A DNA stretch of 64,000 bases from Clostridia bacterium (GCA_017621155.1 JAGATP010000057.1:21540-85539); one strand, 5' to 3'; shown: positions 43,255 through 53,062, counted from the stretch's first letter. The notes: generated from the letters alone by a model not told the origin. A program made the numbers and translations.

Positions 43255-45381
43255 TTAAAGATGAAGCACCCTCGCCTTGATTTCCTTGGTCTTTCCGACG
43301 TTCCAGAAATTCTCGCCGAGATATCCGCACGTTCTTCTCGTGACGTTCATCTTGCGCTGATCCTTGTTGTGGCAGCAAGGACATTCCCATTCGTTGTCGT
43401 CGTTGATGATGATTTCGCCGTCAAAGCCGCATACCTGGCAGTAGTCGGACTTGGTGTTGAACTCGGCGTACTGAATGTTCTCGTAGATGAACTTGACGAC
43501 GTCCTCAAGGGCAGTCAGATTGTGGCGGAGGTTAGGAATTTCCACGTACGAGATCGCGCCGCCCGAAGAAATCTTCTGGAACTGGCTCTCGAAGCGGAAC
43601 TTGGAGAAGGCGTCGATGGGCTCTCTGACGTCCACGTGATAGGAGTTCGTGTAGTATCCCTTATCCGTGATGTCGGGAATGGAGCCGAAGCGCTCGAGGT
43701 CGATTCTCGCGAAGCGATAACAGAGGGACTCGGCGGGCGTTCCGTAGAGCGCAAAGCCGATGTTAGTCTCCTTCTTCCATCTGTCGCAAGCCTCGCGCAT
43801 GTGATTCATGACGCGGAGCGCAAATTCCTCGCCGACGGGATCGGTCTGAGGCACGCCCTTCATGAGCTTCGTCACCTCATAAAGTCCGATGTAGCCGAGG
43901 GAGATGGAGGAATAGCCGCCGTAAAGGAGCTTTTCGATCTTTTCGCCCTTTTCAAGGCGTGCAAGCGCGCCGTACTGCCAATGCACGGGGCTGACGTCGG
44001 AGACGACGTTCTTGAGGGCGTTGTGGCGACACATCAGCGCCTCGAAGCAGAGCTGCAATCTCTCGTCAAAGAGCTTCCAGAACACTTCCTCGTCGCCGTG
44101 CGCGAGAATGCCGATCTGCGGCAGGTTGATGGAGACGACGCCCTGATTGAATCTTCCTTCAAACTTATAGTTGCCGTTCTCGTCCTTCCAGGGAGCAAGG
44201 AAAGATCTGCATCCCATGGGAGAGAACACGTTCCCCTCGTAATTTTCGCGCATCTTCTTGGCGGAAATATAATCGGGGTACATGCGCTTTGCCGAGCACT
44301 TGACGGCAAGGCGAGTCAGGTAATCGTACTTGCCGCCCTTTAAGCAGTTGTTTTCGTCGAGGACGTAGACGAGCTTGGGAAAAGCGGGCGTCACGTACAC
44401 GCCGACTTCGTTCTTGATTCCCTCGTAGCGCTGGCGCAAAATCTCCTCGATGATGTCCGCATTCTCCTCGATGTAGGGGTCGTTTTCGTCCAGATAGAGG
44501 AAGAGCGTAACAAAGGGAGACTGACCGTTGGTGGTCATCAAGGTGTTGATCTGATATTGAATGGTCTGCACGCCCGCCTTCAGTTCATCCTTCAAGCGCA
44601 TGGCGACGATCTTTTCCTTTGCCTCTTCGGAAAGGGAATCGCCGAACTCGTCGTCGCACATTTTGCGGAACTTCGCCTGGCTGACCCGCAGGTACTTTCC
44701 GAGGTGCGCCACGTTGACGGACTGACCACCGTACTGCGAAGAGGCGACGGAGGCGATGATCTGCGTCATGATGGTGCAGGCGACCTGGAAGGACTTCGGC
44801 GTCTCGATAAGCTTTCCGTTCATGACGGTGCCGTTATCGAGCATATCGCCGATGTTGACGAGGCAGCAGTTGAAAATGGGCTGAAGGAAGTAATCCGCGT
44901 CGTGGAAATGCAGGACGCCCTCGTCGTGCGCCTTGGAAATGTACTCGGGGAGCAAAATTCTCCGCGTCAAATCCTTGGACACTTCGCCCGCGATGAGGTC
45001 TCTCTGCGTGGAGGCAACGCGGGCATTCTTGTTGGAATTCTCCTCCATGACGTCCTTGTTGTCGTTGCGAATGAGGGACAAAATGGATTCGTCCGTCGTG
45101 TTCGCCTTTCGAACAAGCGCGCGCTCATAGCGGTAAATGATGTACGCCTTGGCAAGCTCGAACTTGCCGAAGCTCATCAGCTTTTCCTCTACCATATCCT
45201 GGATATCTTCAACGAGCAGTCTCGTCTTGTGTTTTTGTGCAATGGAAGAGACGACGTCCTCGATCTGTTCTTCGTTTACTCTGTCTTCTTCCTCTACGGC
45301 TTCGTTTGCCTTTCTGATTGCCCCTGCAATCTTGGCTCTGTCGAAATTGACCGTAGATCCATCTCTTTTGATTACTTTCAT
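43255..45381 (-). CDS. nrdD: Anaerobic ribonucleoside-triphosphate reductase
   Basis: 708 residues. N-terminal ATP cone (VIKRDGSTVNFD, about 1-90) for allosteric control, then the ten-strand barrel. The C-terminal zinc site is formed by CQVCG and CPCC. Glycyl radical site is Gly686 in RRTCGYLGE. Reduces NTPs to dNTPs without oxygen, marking an anaerobic lifestyle. Promoter overlapped by two NrdR-like boxes; operon with nrdG and dut. Confidence 0.97.
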   Translation of the reverse strand: MKVIKRDGSTVNFDRAKIAGAIRKANEAVEEEDRVNEEQIEDVVSSIAQKHKTRLLVEDIQDMVEEKLMSFGKFELAKAYIIYRYERALVRKANTTDESILSLIRNDNKDVMEENSNKNARVASTQRDLIAGEVSKDLTRRILLPEYISKAHDEGVLHFHDADYFLQPIFNCCLVNIGDMLDNGTVMNGKLIETPKSFQVACTIMTQIIASVASSQYGGQSVNVAHLGKYLRVSQAKFRKMCDDEFGDSLSEEAKEKIVAMRLKDELKAGVQTIQYQINTLMTTNGQSPFVTLFLYLDENDPYIEENADIIEEILRQRYEGIKNEVGVYVTPAFPKLVYVLDENNCLKGGKYDYLTRLAVKCSAKRMYPDYISAKKMRENYEGNVFSPMGCRSFLAPWKDENGNYKFEGRFNQGVVSINLPQIGILAHGDEEVFWKLFDERLQLCFEALMCRHNALKNVVSDVSPVHWQYGALARLEKGEKIEKLLYGGYSSISLGYIGLYEVTKLMKGVPQTDPVGEEFALRVMNHMREACDRWKKETNIGFALYGTPAESLCYRFARIDLERFGSIPDITDKGYYTNSYHVDVREPIDAFSKFRFESQFQKISSGGAISYVEIPNLRHNLTALEDVVKFIYENIQYAEFNTKSDYCQVCGFDGEIIINDDNEWECPCCHNKDQRKMNVTRRTCGYLGENFWNVGKTKEIKARVLHL

Positions 45382-45405
45382 GTATCTATCTCCTTATGCC
45401 ATATG

Positions 45406-45458
45406 ATTATACCACATATCTAGTGTTCCTGTCAAGCAATCACCACAAGATATTGTAT
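45406..45458 (-). promoter_or_regulatory. nrdD promoter with two NrdR-like boxes
   Basis: Minus strand -35 TTGACA (45430-45435), 18-nt spacer, -10 TATAAT (45406-45411). ATACAATATCTTGTGG (45443-45458) and ACACTAGATATGTGGT (45411-45426) match the NrdR consensus ACACWATATWTWGTGT at about 13/16 and 12/16. They are 16 nt apart, the usual three-turn arrangement. Confidence 0.75.
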
Positions 45459-45554
45459 ATAAAAAATAGTAATAGATACGAAAAACGCAAACGTCTCAAA
45501 AGAGTCCTTTCGGCACGAAACGCCGCCAAAAAAAACGTTTTTGCGGAAAAACCA

Positions 45555-45587
45555 AAAAAACTGCCTTTCGTTTTTTGAAAGGCAGTT
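45555..45587 (-). terminator. Terminator of the PAP2-to-metallo-beta-lactamase operon
   Basis: AACTGCCTTTC (45559-45569) pairs with GAAAGGCAGTT (45577-45587), followed on the minus strand by a long T-run. Confidence 0.85.
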
Positions 45588-45604
45588 CGATTGTTTTCAA
45601 AAAA

Positions 45605-46780
45605 TCACTCGGGTTCGCCCCAGACGCGGTTCTCCTTGAACCATTCGGTGTCTTTGAGGAGAGTATCGTTCGCCGAACAGCGCACCGTATAACCGTCCCC
45701 TTTCGAGGAAAAGACGATGTTGCCGTTCATGGACGTAAACTCCTTTTTCTCGTTGTCCAAGGAGAGGGAAGTCACGTACACCTTGTCGGTATAGTCCGAA
45801 ACGCGGGTGCAAAATTCCTGCGTGGGAAATTGATTTTTGTTCGTCGCCGTGTACTCGTCGCTTCCCGCGCAGCAGCAGACGCAGACGACCTCGGGCGTGA
45901 TTTCGTCCAACAGCGCATACGTGGTCGAGGTGCGCGAGCCGTGATGTCCCGCCTTGAACAGCGTGCAGTGGGGCAGGTTGTTCATCTGAACGAGGCTCTC
46001 CTCGCCGTCCCCTTCCAGATCTCCCGTAAACAGGTAATGCTGATTTCCTTGGTTGATCATGCAGCAGACGGAATAGTTGTTCTCGTCCGAGGTTTTCTCC
46101 TCGTAAAATTTCTGATAGAGAATCTCCAATTCGACCCCTTCGGCAAGGGTGTACTTTCTCTGCGCGCCGTTCTTGTTTTCGTAACATTCGAGGGCGGTGT
46201 AGTGCTTCGCGCCCTTGGCAACCTCCGCGTCCCGCTTTTCGCAGTAATTCCGATACACCTGAGAAGTGGCGTCCGTCCTCGGGAAATCGATGATCGTCTC
46301 GCACTCGAACTGCTCGAAAATTCCGGGAAATTCCTTCGTTCCCACGAAGCCCGCGATGTGATCCTGATGGGCGTGCGTGGCGATGACGTATTCGAGAACG
46401 CCGTCCGTGCAGTACTGATTGACGTATTCGGTAATCGCCTGAGCGGAGCTCGCCCTCGACCCCGCGTCGATGAGGATATCCACCGTTCCGATCTTGATAT
46501 ACGTGCAGTCCCCCGTGTACCAATTCCCGAGCTCCAAAAAGTGGACGGATAATTCGTCCGTATCCACCACGACGGGCGAGGTCGTCTTTTCGTCTTCCCG
46601 ATGGAACAGCCCGTCAAACAGCCCGAACTGATACCCGCCGAAGAGGGCGATGCCGAGAATGAGGACGAGGACGATGGCGACAATACCGCCATACTTCCCC
46701 TTCTTTGCATTTCTGACCGATTGTTTGACCGCCTTTTTGGCGGCGGATTTTGCCTTGGATTTTGTCTTTTTCGTTGCCAC
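45605..46780 (-). CDS. Membrane-anchored ComEC/Rec2-like metallo-beta-lactamase fold hydrolase
   Basis: 391 residues. Lys/Ala-rich cytoplasmic start, one TM helix (about 31-51), then an external metallo-beta-lactamase domain with HAHQDH (136-141) and KAGHHGSRTS, the ComEC-type C-terminal histidine motif. Similar stand-alone proteins are nuclease or phosphodiesterase candidates. No ATG fits: GTG 46780 is chosen because GGGAGG stands 6 nt upstream. Starts right after the 107-residue gene, in an operon with UDPGP and PAP2 genes. Confidence 0.85.
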   Translation of the reverse strand: MATKKTKSKAKSAAKKAVKQSVRNAKKGKYGGIVAIVLVLILGIALFGGYQFGLFDGLFHREDEKTTSPVVVDTDELSVHFLELGNWYTGDCTYIKIGTVDILIDAGSRASSAQAITEYVNQYCTDGVLEYVIATHAHQDHIAGFVGTKEFPGIFEQFECETIIDFPRTDATSQVYRNYCEKRDAEVAKGAKHYTALECYENKNGAQRKYTLAEGVELEILYQKFYEEKTSDENNYSVCCMINQGNQHYLFTGDLEGDGEESLVQMNNLPHCTLFKAGHHGSRTSTTYALLDEITPEVVCVCCCAGSDEYTATNKNQFPTQEFCTRVSDYTDKVYVTSLSLDNEKKEFTSMNGNIVFSSKGDGYTVRCSANDTLLKDTEWFKENRVWGEPE

Positions 46781-46781
46781 T

Positions 46782-47105
46782 TCAAACCTCCCACGCGGAC
46801 AAGTCCGCCTCTTCTTCGCTGAAAGACCCGAAGCACATCCAATCGGCGTCTTCATGCGCTTCCAAAAAGTCATAAAGCTCGTTAGAAATTCCCACCCCGT
46901 CGAAAGAACGAAGCGCCCTTTCCACCGTTCGGAAATACTTGCGATTCACCCTTTTTCCGAAGAGAACGACTTCCTCCATCACCCGAACTTTGGGGACGAG
47001 CCTGCTCTTACCTTCGAGCGCTTCTTCCATCTTTCGCCGATAATCGTTGTCCTCGATTTCAGCCTCGAAGGCCTTGTCTCCTTTTCCGTAAACGATGCAA
47101 AACAT
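46782..47105 (-). CDS. Small protein of unknown function
   Basis: 107 residues, soluble, charged and mixed alpha/beta, with acidic Trp-containing end (EEEADLSAWEV). Tandem patterns FCIVYGKGDKAF and RVMEEVVLFGKRVNRKYF suggest a compact single domain. ATG 47105 chosen with GAGG upstream; a TTG four codons earlier is possible. Stop is 1 nt from the GTG start of the metallo-beta-lactamase gene, implying co-translation. Family not recognised. Confidence 0.7.
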   Translation of the reverse strand: MFCIVYGKGDKAFEAEIEDNDYRRKMEEALEGKSRLVPKVRVMEEVVLFGKRVNRKYFRTVERALRSFDGVGISNELYDFLEAHEDADWMCFGSFSEEEADLSAWEV

Positions 47106-47124
47106 ACTTTTCCTCAAAGACAGC

Positions 47125-47150
47125 GGGCAAAAACCATGCGATTTTTGCCC
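47125..47150. other. Hairpin between UDPGP and the small-protein gene
   Basis: GGGCAAAAA (47125-47133) pairs with TTTTTGCCC (47142-47150). The minus strand has no T-run after it, so it may only attenuate or process the operon mRNA. Confidence 0.4.
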
Positions 47151-47156
47151 TGTTTT

Positions 47157-48383
47157 TTACAATAAAACTCCGTTTTTTTCGAGCAACGCCCTTGCGCTCT
47201 CCACGCTGTCCACGCCCGTCTTGTTCTTGATGGGCGCAAATTCAAAGCTTCTCTCCACCTCGTAGGGAAGGCAAGCGTCCATCAGCTTGATCATGTCGAG
47301 GACGAGCGTCTCGAACTTACAGCCGTTCTCCTTCTCGGGCTTGACGAGCGAACCGTCCTCCGCAAGGTAAGGCACTTTCTTCTTGACGACGTGGACGGGA
47401 ATTTTCGCATTCTGAATGCGCTCCAAGCTCTTTAAGGAGAAGAGGTAATTTAAAATGACGCCATAGCGGTATTTAAGCGAGCCGTCTTCGTTTCTCGCCT
47501 GCGCCATTTCCTCGGACAATTCGTAGTATTCGACGATGGAGGGCTTTTTGTCTTCCAGACAGAGCACGCCGACCTTTTCGTGCGGCTCGGCTTTGACGAC
47601 CGCCTTCGCCCCGCAATCCACGCCCGTAAGGATGGTCGCCCCCACGAAGGCGGGATCGGCGATGCGCTGACAGACGTTATCCACGGCAAAGACGTTGAGC
47701 CACTCGATTCCCCTCTCCTTCACGTCACTCAAAAGCCCTGCGCGCACGAGGGAGGAAAACCAACCGCCGTTGCCGTTGGGCGAGAGGGCAATTTTTCCCT
47801 TGCCCTCCAAAATGACCTTTCCCTCAAAATCGACTGCGGGCGCCATGTCCTGCTTGAAGAATTTGACGAAAGAAGAATCGTACCCGAAGAAATTGTGCTC
47901 CTCGAAAAAGGCTACCGTCTCCGCGTGATTTTTATCGCTCGTCATGACGTAGAGGGGGACGGAAACGCCCGTCTCCTTGCAGACGTCCAAGAGGTTGTTC
48001 ACCAGGCATTCAAAGATATATAAATCCCTCGTCACGCCGATGTTGTACGTTCCCTTGGGGTGATCGGAGCCGAGCCGCGTGCCCTGACCGCCCGCAAGCA
48101 AAATCGCACCAACCTTGCCCTTTTGAATCGCCTCGACGCCGACCGCCTTAAACTCTTCCTTGCGCTTAGCGATCATGGGAAGGGTCAAGCCCTCGATCGG
48201 TTCGATCTCCCCCTTTCCGCTCAGATCCTCGGGGTGAGCGAAGTTGCTTAAAACCGTCCAATCGGTATTTTCGATCTGCGAGAGAAGGGACTCCTTTTCC
48301 TCTTTTGTCAATGTTTCGTAGTAAGACAGCAAGTGTTCCTGTCCGATTTTCTGCAATAATTGTTTCGCCTCATGATACAGCAT
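47157..48383 (-). CDS. UDPGP-family (UAP1/AGX-like) UTP-sugar-1-phosphate uridylyltransferase
   Basis: 408 residues. The nucleotide motif LAGGQGTRLG-SDHPKG is of the UAP1/AGX eukaryote-like type rather than the bacterial GalU/GlmU type. NGNGGWF binds the sugar part, and APIKNKTGVDS near the C terminus supplies the usual lysine. It makes a UDP-sugar (UDP-GlcNAc, UDP-GalNAc or UDP-glucose) for cell-surface glycans. GGGAG before ATG 48383. Co-transcribed with a PAP2 phosphatase and the downstream small and MBL genes. Confidence 0.9.
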   Translation of the reverse strand: MLYHEAKQLLQKIGQEHLLSYYETLTKEEKESLLSQIENTDWTVLSNFAHPEDLSGKGEIEPIEGLTLPMIAKRKEEFKAVGVEAIQKGKVGAILLAGGQGTRLGSDHPKGTYNIGVTRDLYIFECLVNNLLDVCKETGVSVPLYVMTSDKNHAETVAFFEEHNFFGYDSSFVKFFKQDMAPAVDFEGKVILEGKGKIALSPNGNGGWFSSLVRAGLLSDVKERGIEWLNVFAVDNVCQRIADPAFVGATILTGVDCGAKAVVKAEPHEKVGVLCLEDKKPSIVEYYELSEEMAQARNEDGSLKYRYGVILNYLFSLKSLERIQNAKIPVHVVKKKVPYLAEDGSLVKPEKENGCKFETLVLDMIKLMDACLPYEVERSFEFAPIKNKTGVDSVESARALLEKNGVLL

Positions 48384-48404
48384 ACCATTTCTCCCTGAAA
48401 AATT

Positions 48405-48923
48405 TTAAAATAGAAATAAGAGCGCCCCGCACAAAATGCCCGCAAAGAACGCCGCGAGGACGTCGCGCGGGTAGTGCACGCCGCCGATCACCCTTAACAG
48501 GGCAAGCAGCACGGAAAGCCCGACGAAGACAAAGCCAACCCCGCCAAAAACGCGCACAAACGCCATGGAAAGGACGGCGGCAGAGCCGACGTGGCGGCTG
48601 GGAAAGGACTTGCCCGATCGCTCCTTGGGAATGATCGGCTCAATCCCCAGCGTCTCATACGGGCGCGGCGCGTTGATGAGCGCACGCACGGCGGTCAAGG
48701 CGCAGAAAAAGAAGGTCGGCACCCAAAAAACGGGATAGAAGAGCCCGTCCCTCCGCACGGCAAGCCAAACGAGCAAAACGAGGTAAGAAAGCGCAGAGCC
48801 GTACGTAATCGCCCGATCGAGGAAGATGAGAATCCTCCTTAACGTCGGCTTTCGGAAGGGCTTTGCGATTTTTTCATACGTTTCTTTCGTCAATTGGGAC
48901 ACCCCTTTGGATAACCGGAGCAT
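48405..48923 (-). CDS. PAP2-family membrane phosphatase
   Basis: 172 residues, five to six TM helices. The three PAP2 phosphatase motifs are present: LINAPRPYE (lacks a canonical K at the usual site), FPSRHVGSAA and RVIGGVHYPRDV, with SRH and HxxxD catalytic residues. Likely dephosphorylates a lipid phosphate such as undecaprenyl diphosphate or PGP at the outer membrane face. ATG 48923 fits the promoter; AGAGGG is 12 nt away, somewhat far. Confidence 0.87.
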   Translation of the reverse strand: MLRLSKGVSQLTKETYEKIAKPFRKPTLRRILIFLDRAITYGSALSYLVLLVWLAVRRDGLFYPVFWVPTFFFCALTAVRALINAPRPYETLGIEPIIPKERSGKSFPSRHVGSAAVLSMAFVRVFGGVGFVFVGLSVLLALLRVIGGVHYPRDVLAAFFAGILCGALLFLF

Positions 48924-48951
48924 TCCGAATCCGAACCCTCTGGTTGAGCTT

Positions 48952-48980
48952 ATCATACCATACTTTTTCGCCCGTGTCAA
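48952..48980 (-). promoter_or_regulatory. Promoter of the PAP2-UDPGP-MBL operon
   Basis: Minus strand -35 TTGACA (48975-48980), 17-nt spacer, -10 TATGAT (48952-48957). Confidence 0.75.
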
Positions 48981-49023
48981 TGGTTCGTCGAAAATTTCCG
49001 CAAAAGCGGCACGAGGAAAAGGC

Positions 49024-49051
49024 AAGCCGCGTCGATTTTTCGACGCGGCTT
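49024..49051 (-). terminator. araBDA operon terminator
   Basis: AAGCCGCGTCGA (49024-49035) pairs with TCGACGCGGCTT (49040-49051) around a TTTT loop. The stem is strong, though the following T-run is short. Confidence 0.7.
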
Positions 49052-49083
49052 AAAGAAGCGCATTCCGAGCGCCACCCCCCGAT

Positions 49084-50553
49084 TTACGCCTTGGCGTAAA
49101 GGGAATCGGCGACGATCAGGCTCCGCTTAAATTCTTCGATTTTGGTGTTCTCGTCGATGGTGACGACCTCTAACCCCCAGGCGTTGGCAAGATCGACCAT
49201 CTCCTCGAAGGTGACAGCCGCGGAGACGACGGTGTGATGCGCGCCACCCGCGTAAATCCACGCTTCGATGCCCGTCGTAAAGTCGGGTTGGTACTTCCAC
49301 ATGAGCCCCGCAACGGGGAGTTTGGGCATCTTATGCGGATACTTCACGAGCTCGATCTTCTGCACGATGAGCCGCATCCGATTGCCCATATCCACCATGG
49401 AGACCGCGATTGCCTCGGGCGCTTCGATGCCCTCGAACACGAGGCGGGCAGGGTCGGATTTGCCGCCGATGCCGAGAGGGTGCACCTGAATTTCGGGCTT
49501 GCTGCCCGCAAACTGCGGGGAAACCTCCAACATGTGCGCGCCGAGGCAGAGCCCGTCCGCCATGTCGTAGGTATAGTCCTCCATAAGTCCCGTCTTTTGC
49601 TGTCCCGCCATGTACTGCATGACCGCTCCGAGCGCAGCGACCTTCCAGTCTCCCTCCGCGCCAAAGCCGTAGCCCTTGGACTGCAAGTCCTGAATGGCGA
49701 GCCCGGGGAGCTGATTGAGCCCGTGCAGCGAGCCGAAATGATCGACGATGCCGATATAGCCGCCCTTTTCCTTGCAGAACTTGTCCATCGCGATTTCATA
49801 CTTCGCCTGCTCGCGCACGACTTCGATGCGATCTGTCGCCATGGTATACTTTTCCGCATACTCCGCCATCTGCGCGTCGATTTCTTCTTCCGTCACCTGC
49901 TCGATGTACTCGACGAGATCGCCGACGGGATAGTAATCGACCTGCCACCCGAGTCCGATGTGTGCGTCGATCTTATCCCCTTCCGTGACGGCGACGTCAC
50001 GCATGTTGTCGGAGAAGCGGCAGACCTTGACCGTTTCGGAGAAGGTGACGCCCGCCGCAACCTTGCACCACGAGGCAAGCCGTTTTAAGGTCTTTTCGTC
50101 CTTATAATAGCCCGCGATGACTTTGTTGTCCATGCGCAGTCTCGCGACGATGTAGCCGAATTCCCTGTCTCCGTGCGCGGCTTGGTTTTCGTTCATGAAA
50201 TCCATGTCGATGGTGTCGTAAGGGAGCTTCTCGTTGTACTGCGTCGCAAAGTGGCACATGGGCTTTTGCAGCATTTTCAGTCCCTTAATCCACATCTTCG
50301 CGGGGGAGAAGGTATGACACCAGGTGATGATGCCGATGCAGTTATCGTCCGCATTCACCTTTTTGATCGCCGCGACAACCTCGTCGGAGCTCTTGCACGT
50401 CGTGAGGTACTTGACGGTGACGGGCATTCTCTCGCTGACGTAAGAAGCCATCTCCTCGGAATGGGCAGCCACGTGCTCGAGCACGTCCGCGCCGTATAAT
50501 GTCTGCGATCCTGTCAACCAATAAACTACTTTCTCTTTCATTGTTCTTACCAT
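49084..50553 (-). CDS. araA: L-arabinose isomerase
   Basis: 489 residues, standard length. Converts L-arabinose to L-ribulose. WLTGSQTLYG at the N terminus, MCHFATQYNEKLPYD, and the metal ligands in GAEGDWK and the C-terminal GGAHHTV are seen. Third gene in the order araB-like, araD, araA, with a 151-bp gap after araD that holds no further gene I can see. Confidence 0.97.
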   Translation of the reverse strand: MVRTMKEKVVYWLTGSQTLYGADVLEHVAAHSEEMASYVSERMPVTVKYLTTCKSSDEVVAAIKKVNADDNCIGIITWCHTFSPAKMWIKGLKMLQKPMCHFATQYNEKLPYDTIDMDFMNENQAAHGDREFGYIVARLRMDNKVIAGYYKDEKTLKRLASWCKVAAGVTFSETVKVCRFSDNMRDVAVTEGDKIDAHIGLGWQVDYYPVGDLVEYIEQVTEEEIDAQMAEYAEKYTMATDRIEVVREQAKYEIAMDKFCKEKGGYIGIVDHFGSLHGLNQLPGLAIQDLQSKGYGFGAEGDWKVAALGAVMQYMAGQQKTGLMEDYTYDMADGLCLGAHMLEVSPQFAGSKPEIQVHPLGIGGKSDPARLVFEGIEAPEAIAVSMVDMGNRMRLIVQKIELVKYPHKMPKLPVAGLMWKYQPDFTTGIEAWIYAGGAHHTVVSAAVTFEEMVDLANAWGLEVVTIDENTKIEEFKRSLIVADSLYAKA

Positions 50554-50704
50554 GATTTCCTCTTATAAACTTGTTTGGAAAACAGACGCGCGCAAGACAA
50601 GGAGTGTGCGGATTTGCCGACGGGAGTTTACTAAATCGTAAATGACCGAGGCAAAACGCAAGCACGACACCGTATTGCGTGATGTATGTTTTTCAAACTT
50701 CTTC

Positions 50705-51403
50705 TTATTTTCCCTGCCCGTAATAGGCATTCTTCCCATGCTTGCGCAAATAGTGCTTGTCCATCATGAACTGATCCGCCCGCTTCACGTTCGGATTGAT
50801 CGTCTCGGTGAGGGTCGCCATCTTGGCAACCTCTTCGATGACCGCCGCGTGATAGACGGATTCCGCCCCGTCCTTGCCGAAGGCAAAGACGCCGTGCGAC
50901 TTGATGAGCACGCCGGGAACTGCCTTCGGGTCGATGTTGTCCCTTTGGAAGCGCTCGATGATGGCAAGCCCCGTGTTCTTCTCGTACTCCCCTTCGATCT
51001 CTTCTTGCGTCAAAGAGCGCGCACAGGGAATGTCGCCGTAAAAGTAATCGGCGTGCGTCGTGCCGTAAAAGGGAATGTCCCTTCCCGCCTGCGCCCATGC
51101 GGTGGCATAGGTGGAGTGCGTATGCGTGACGCCCCCGACGGTCGGGAACGCCTTGTAAAATTCGATGTGCGTGGGCGTATCGGAAGAGGGGCGAAGCTTG
51201 CCCTCCACGGCCTTCCCGTTGAGGTCTACGACCACCATATCCTCCGCCGTCATCGTTTCATACGAGACGCCCGAGGGCTTGATGACGAGACAGCCCGTCT
51301 CCCGATCAAACTCGGAGACGTTCCCCCAAGTGAAGAGAACGAGCTTATGCTTGACGAGATCCAGATTTGCCTGCAATACCTTTTCCTTGAGCGATTCTAA
51401 CAT
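50705..51403 (-). CDS. araD: L-ribulose-5-phosphate 4-epimerase
   Basis: 232 residues, class II aldolase fold. [22 protein letters not shown], zinc-binding [14 protein letters not shown] and [12 protein letters not shown] match AraD. Yields D-xylulose-5-phosphate for the pentose phosphate pathway. The start overlaps the kinase gene by 7 nt. Confidence 0.96.
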   Translation of the reverse strand: MLESLKEKVLQANLDLVKHKLVLFTWGNVSEFDRETGCLVIKPSGVSYETMTAEDMVVVDLNGKAVEGKLRPSSDTPTHIEFYKAFPTVGGVTHTHSTYATAWAQAGRDIPFYGTTHADYFYGDIPCARSLTQEEIEGEYEKNTGLAIIERFQRDNIDPKAVPGVLIKSHGVFAFGKDGAESVYHAAVIEEVAKMATLTETINPNVKRADQFMMDKHYLRKHGKNAYYGQGK

Positions 51404-52986
51404 TCTTTTTTCTCCTTTAAGCAGGAAACCGCTTCCCTGACGATGGGAAGTCCCGCTTCATAGCGCTTTGCGTAGTCGTCAAAGCCCTGTACGTCCTCGG
51501 GATCGGGATGGATCGTCACCCCTTTTTGTCCCGCAAATACCTGCGTATCGAGATAGGTTGCGAGGTCTTTCTCCCCCGAAAGGAGGAAGTTTGCAAGCAC
51601 CGCCATGCCCCATGCGCCACCTTCGCCCGCCGTCTCCATGACCGTGACGGGCGCGTTCAGCGCCGCAGCCAAGAAGGACTGACCGACCCGCTCCGTCTTG
51701 AAGAGTCCCCCGTGTCCCATGACGCGCTCTACCTTGACGCCCTCCTTGCGGAGCATGATGTCGCAGCCGAGCTTTAACGTCGCCATGGAAGCGTAGAGAT
51801 TTGCACGCATGACGTTGGCAAGGTTGAATTTTCCCTCGCTCGTGCGCACGAAGAGCGGTCTGCCCTCCTCCACGCGCGTGATGTTTTCGTTAGAAACGTA
51901 GTTATAGGAAAGAAGTCCTCCGCAGTCCTTCTCCCCCTTTTCCGCCGTAAAGTACAGAAGATCGAAGAGCTTCGCCTTGGAAAGGGACACGCCGAGAAGG
52001 GAGGCAAATTCGCCGAACATTCCCACCCAGGCGTTGAGATCGGAGGTGCAGTTGTTGCAGTGCACCATGCCGACAAGGTCGCCCATGGGCGTCGTCACGA
52101 GATCAATTTCGGGATAGACCTTGGAGAGCTCCTTTTCGAGCACGATCATGGCGAAGATGGACGTTCCTGCCGAGACGTTGCCCGTTCCGGGACGCACCGC
52201 GTTGGTCGCAACCATGCCCGTTCCCGCATCCCCTTCGGGAGGAGCGAGCAAAATTCCCTCCTCCAAATCCCCTTCGGGATCGAGAAGCGCCGCCCCCTCT
52301 TTGGTCAATCTGCCCGCAGCTTCCCCCGCAAGGAGAATTTCGGGCAAAATGTCCTTTAAAGCAAAGGGAAGGTGATAGGGAGCGACGAGCTCGTCGAATT
52401 TCTCGATGAGGTCGGCGCGATAGCCCTTCATCTTCGGATCGACGGGGAACATGCCCGAAGCCTCGCCAATGCCGATGACCTTCTCTCCCGTCAATAAATA
52501 GTGAACGTATCCTTCGAGCGTCGTCTGGAACGCAATGTCTTTGACGTGCGCCTCATTCTTCAAAATCGCCTGATAGAGGTGTGCGATCGACCATCTTGCG
52601 GGAATGGGATAGGAAAATTCCTCCGTCAACAGGCGCGCCGCCTCTTCGGCGTTGTTGTTCCGCCACGTGCGGAAGGGAACGAGAAGGTTGTCCTCTTTGT
52701 CAAAGACGAGATAGCCGTGCATCATCGCGGAGATGCCGATCGCGCCCATCGTGCGGAGCGTCACCCCGTATTTCTCCCTTACGCTTTGCTTCAGGCTTTG
52801 GTATGCGCTCTGCAACCCCTGAAGAATATCCTCCTGCGAATACGTCCAGATTCCGTTTTCATAGCGGTTTTCCCACTCATGATCCCCCGAAGCGAGGGGA
52901 ACGTTTTTCTCATCGACGAGTACCGCCTTAATCCGAGTAGACCCGAGCTCGATGCCGAGCGCCGTCTTGCTCCATTCGATCGCCAT
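51397..52986 (-). CDS. araB: FGGY-family L-ribulokinase (xylulokinase-like variant)
   Basis: 529 residues. [15 protein letters not shown] phosphate loop, [23 protein letters not shown] and the C-terminal [14 protein letters not shown] region mark an FGGY kinase. By sequence it resembles the xylulokinase-like group; the operon with araD and araA makes L-ribulose the likely substrate. AGGAGG lies before ATG 52986. First gene of the operon. Symbol given from context. Confidence 0.88.
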   Translation of the reverse strand: MAIEWSKTALGIELGSTRIKAVLVDEKNVPLASGDHEWENRYENGIWTYSQEDILQGLQSAYQSLKQSVREKYGVTLRTMGAIGISAMMHGYLVFDKEDNLLVPFRTWRNNNAEEAARLLTEEFSYPIPARWSIAHLYQAILKNEAHVKDIAFQTTLEGYVHYLLTGEKVIGIGEASGMFPVDPKMKGYRADLIEKFDELVAPYHLPFALKDILPEILLAGEAAGRLTKEGAALLDPEGDLEEGILLAPPEGDAGTGMVATNAVRPGTGNVSAGTSIFAMIVLEKELSKVYPEIDLVTTPMGDLVGMVHCNNCTSDLNAWVGMFGEFASLLGVSLSKAKLFDLLYFTAEKGEKDCGGLLSYNYVSNENITRVEEGRPLFVRTSEGKFNLANVMRANLYASMATLKLGCDIMLRKEGVKVERVMGHGGLFKTERVGQSFLAAALNAPVTVMETAGEGGAWGMAVLANFLLSGEKDLATYLDTQVFAGQKGVTIHPDPEDVQGFDDYAKRYEAGLPIVREAVSCLKEKKEC

Positions 52987-53016
52987 AGCAATTTCCTCCT
53001 ATTTTTCATCGTATCC

Positions 53017-53062
53017 AGTTTACCACAGGACGCCCCTTCTTCCAAGCATTTATTTGTCCTGT
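53017..53062 (-). promoter_or_regulatory. araBDA promoter with flanking inverted repeat
   Basis: Minus strand -35 TTGGAA (53040-53045), 17-nt spacer, -10 TAAACT (53017-53022). ACAGGAC (53025-53031) and GTCCTGT (53056-53062) form a perfect inverted repeat with a 24-nt gap around the -35, a possible sugar-regulator site. Confidence 0.55.
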
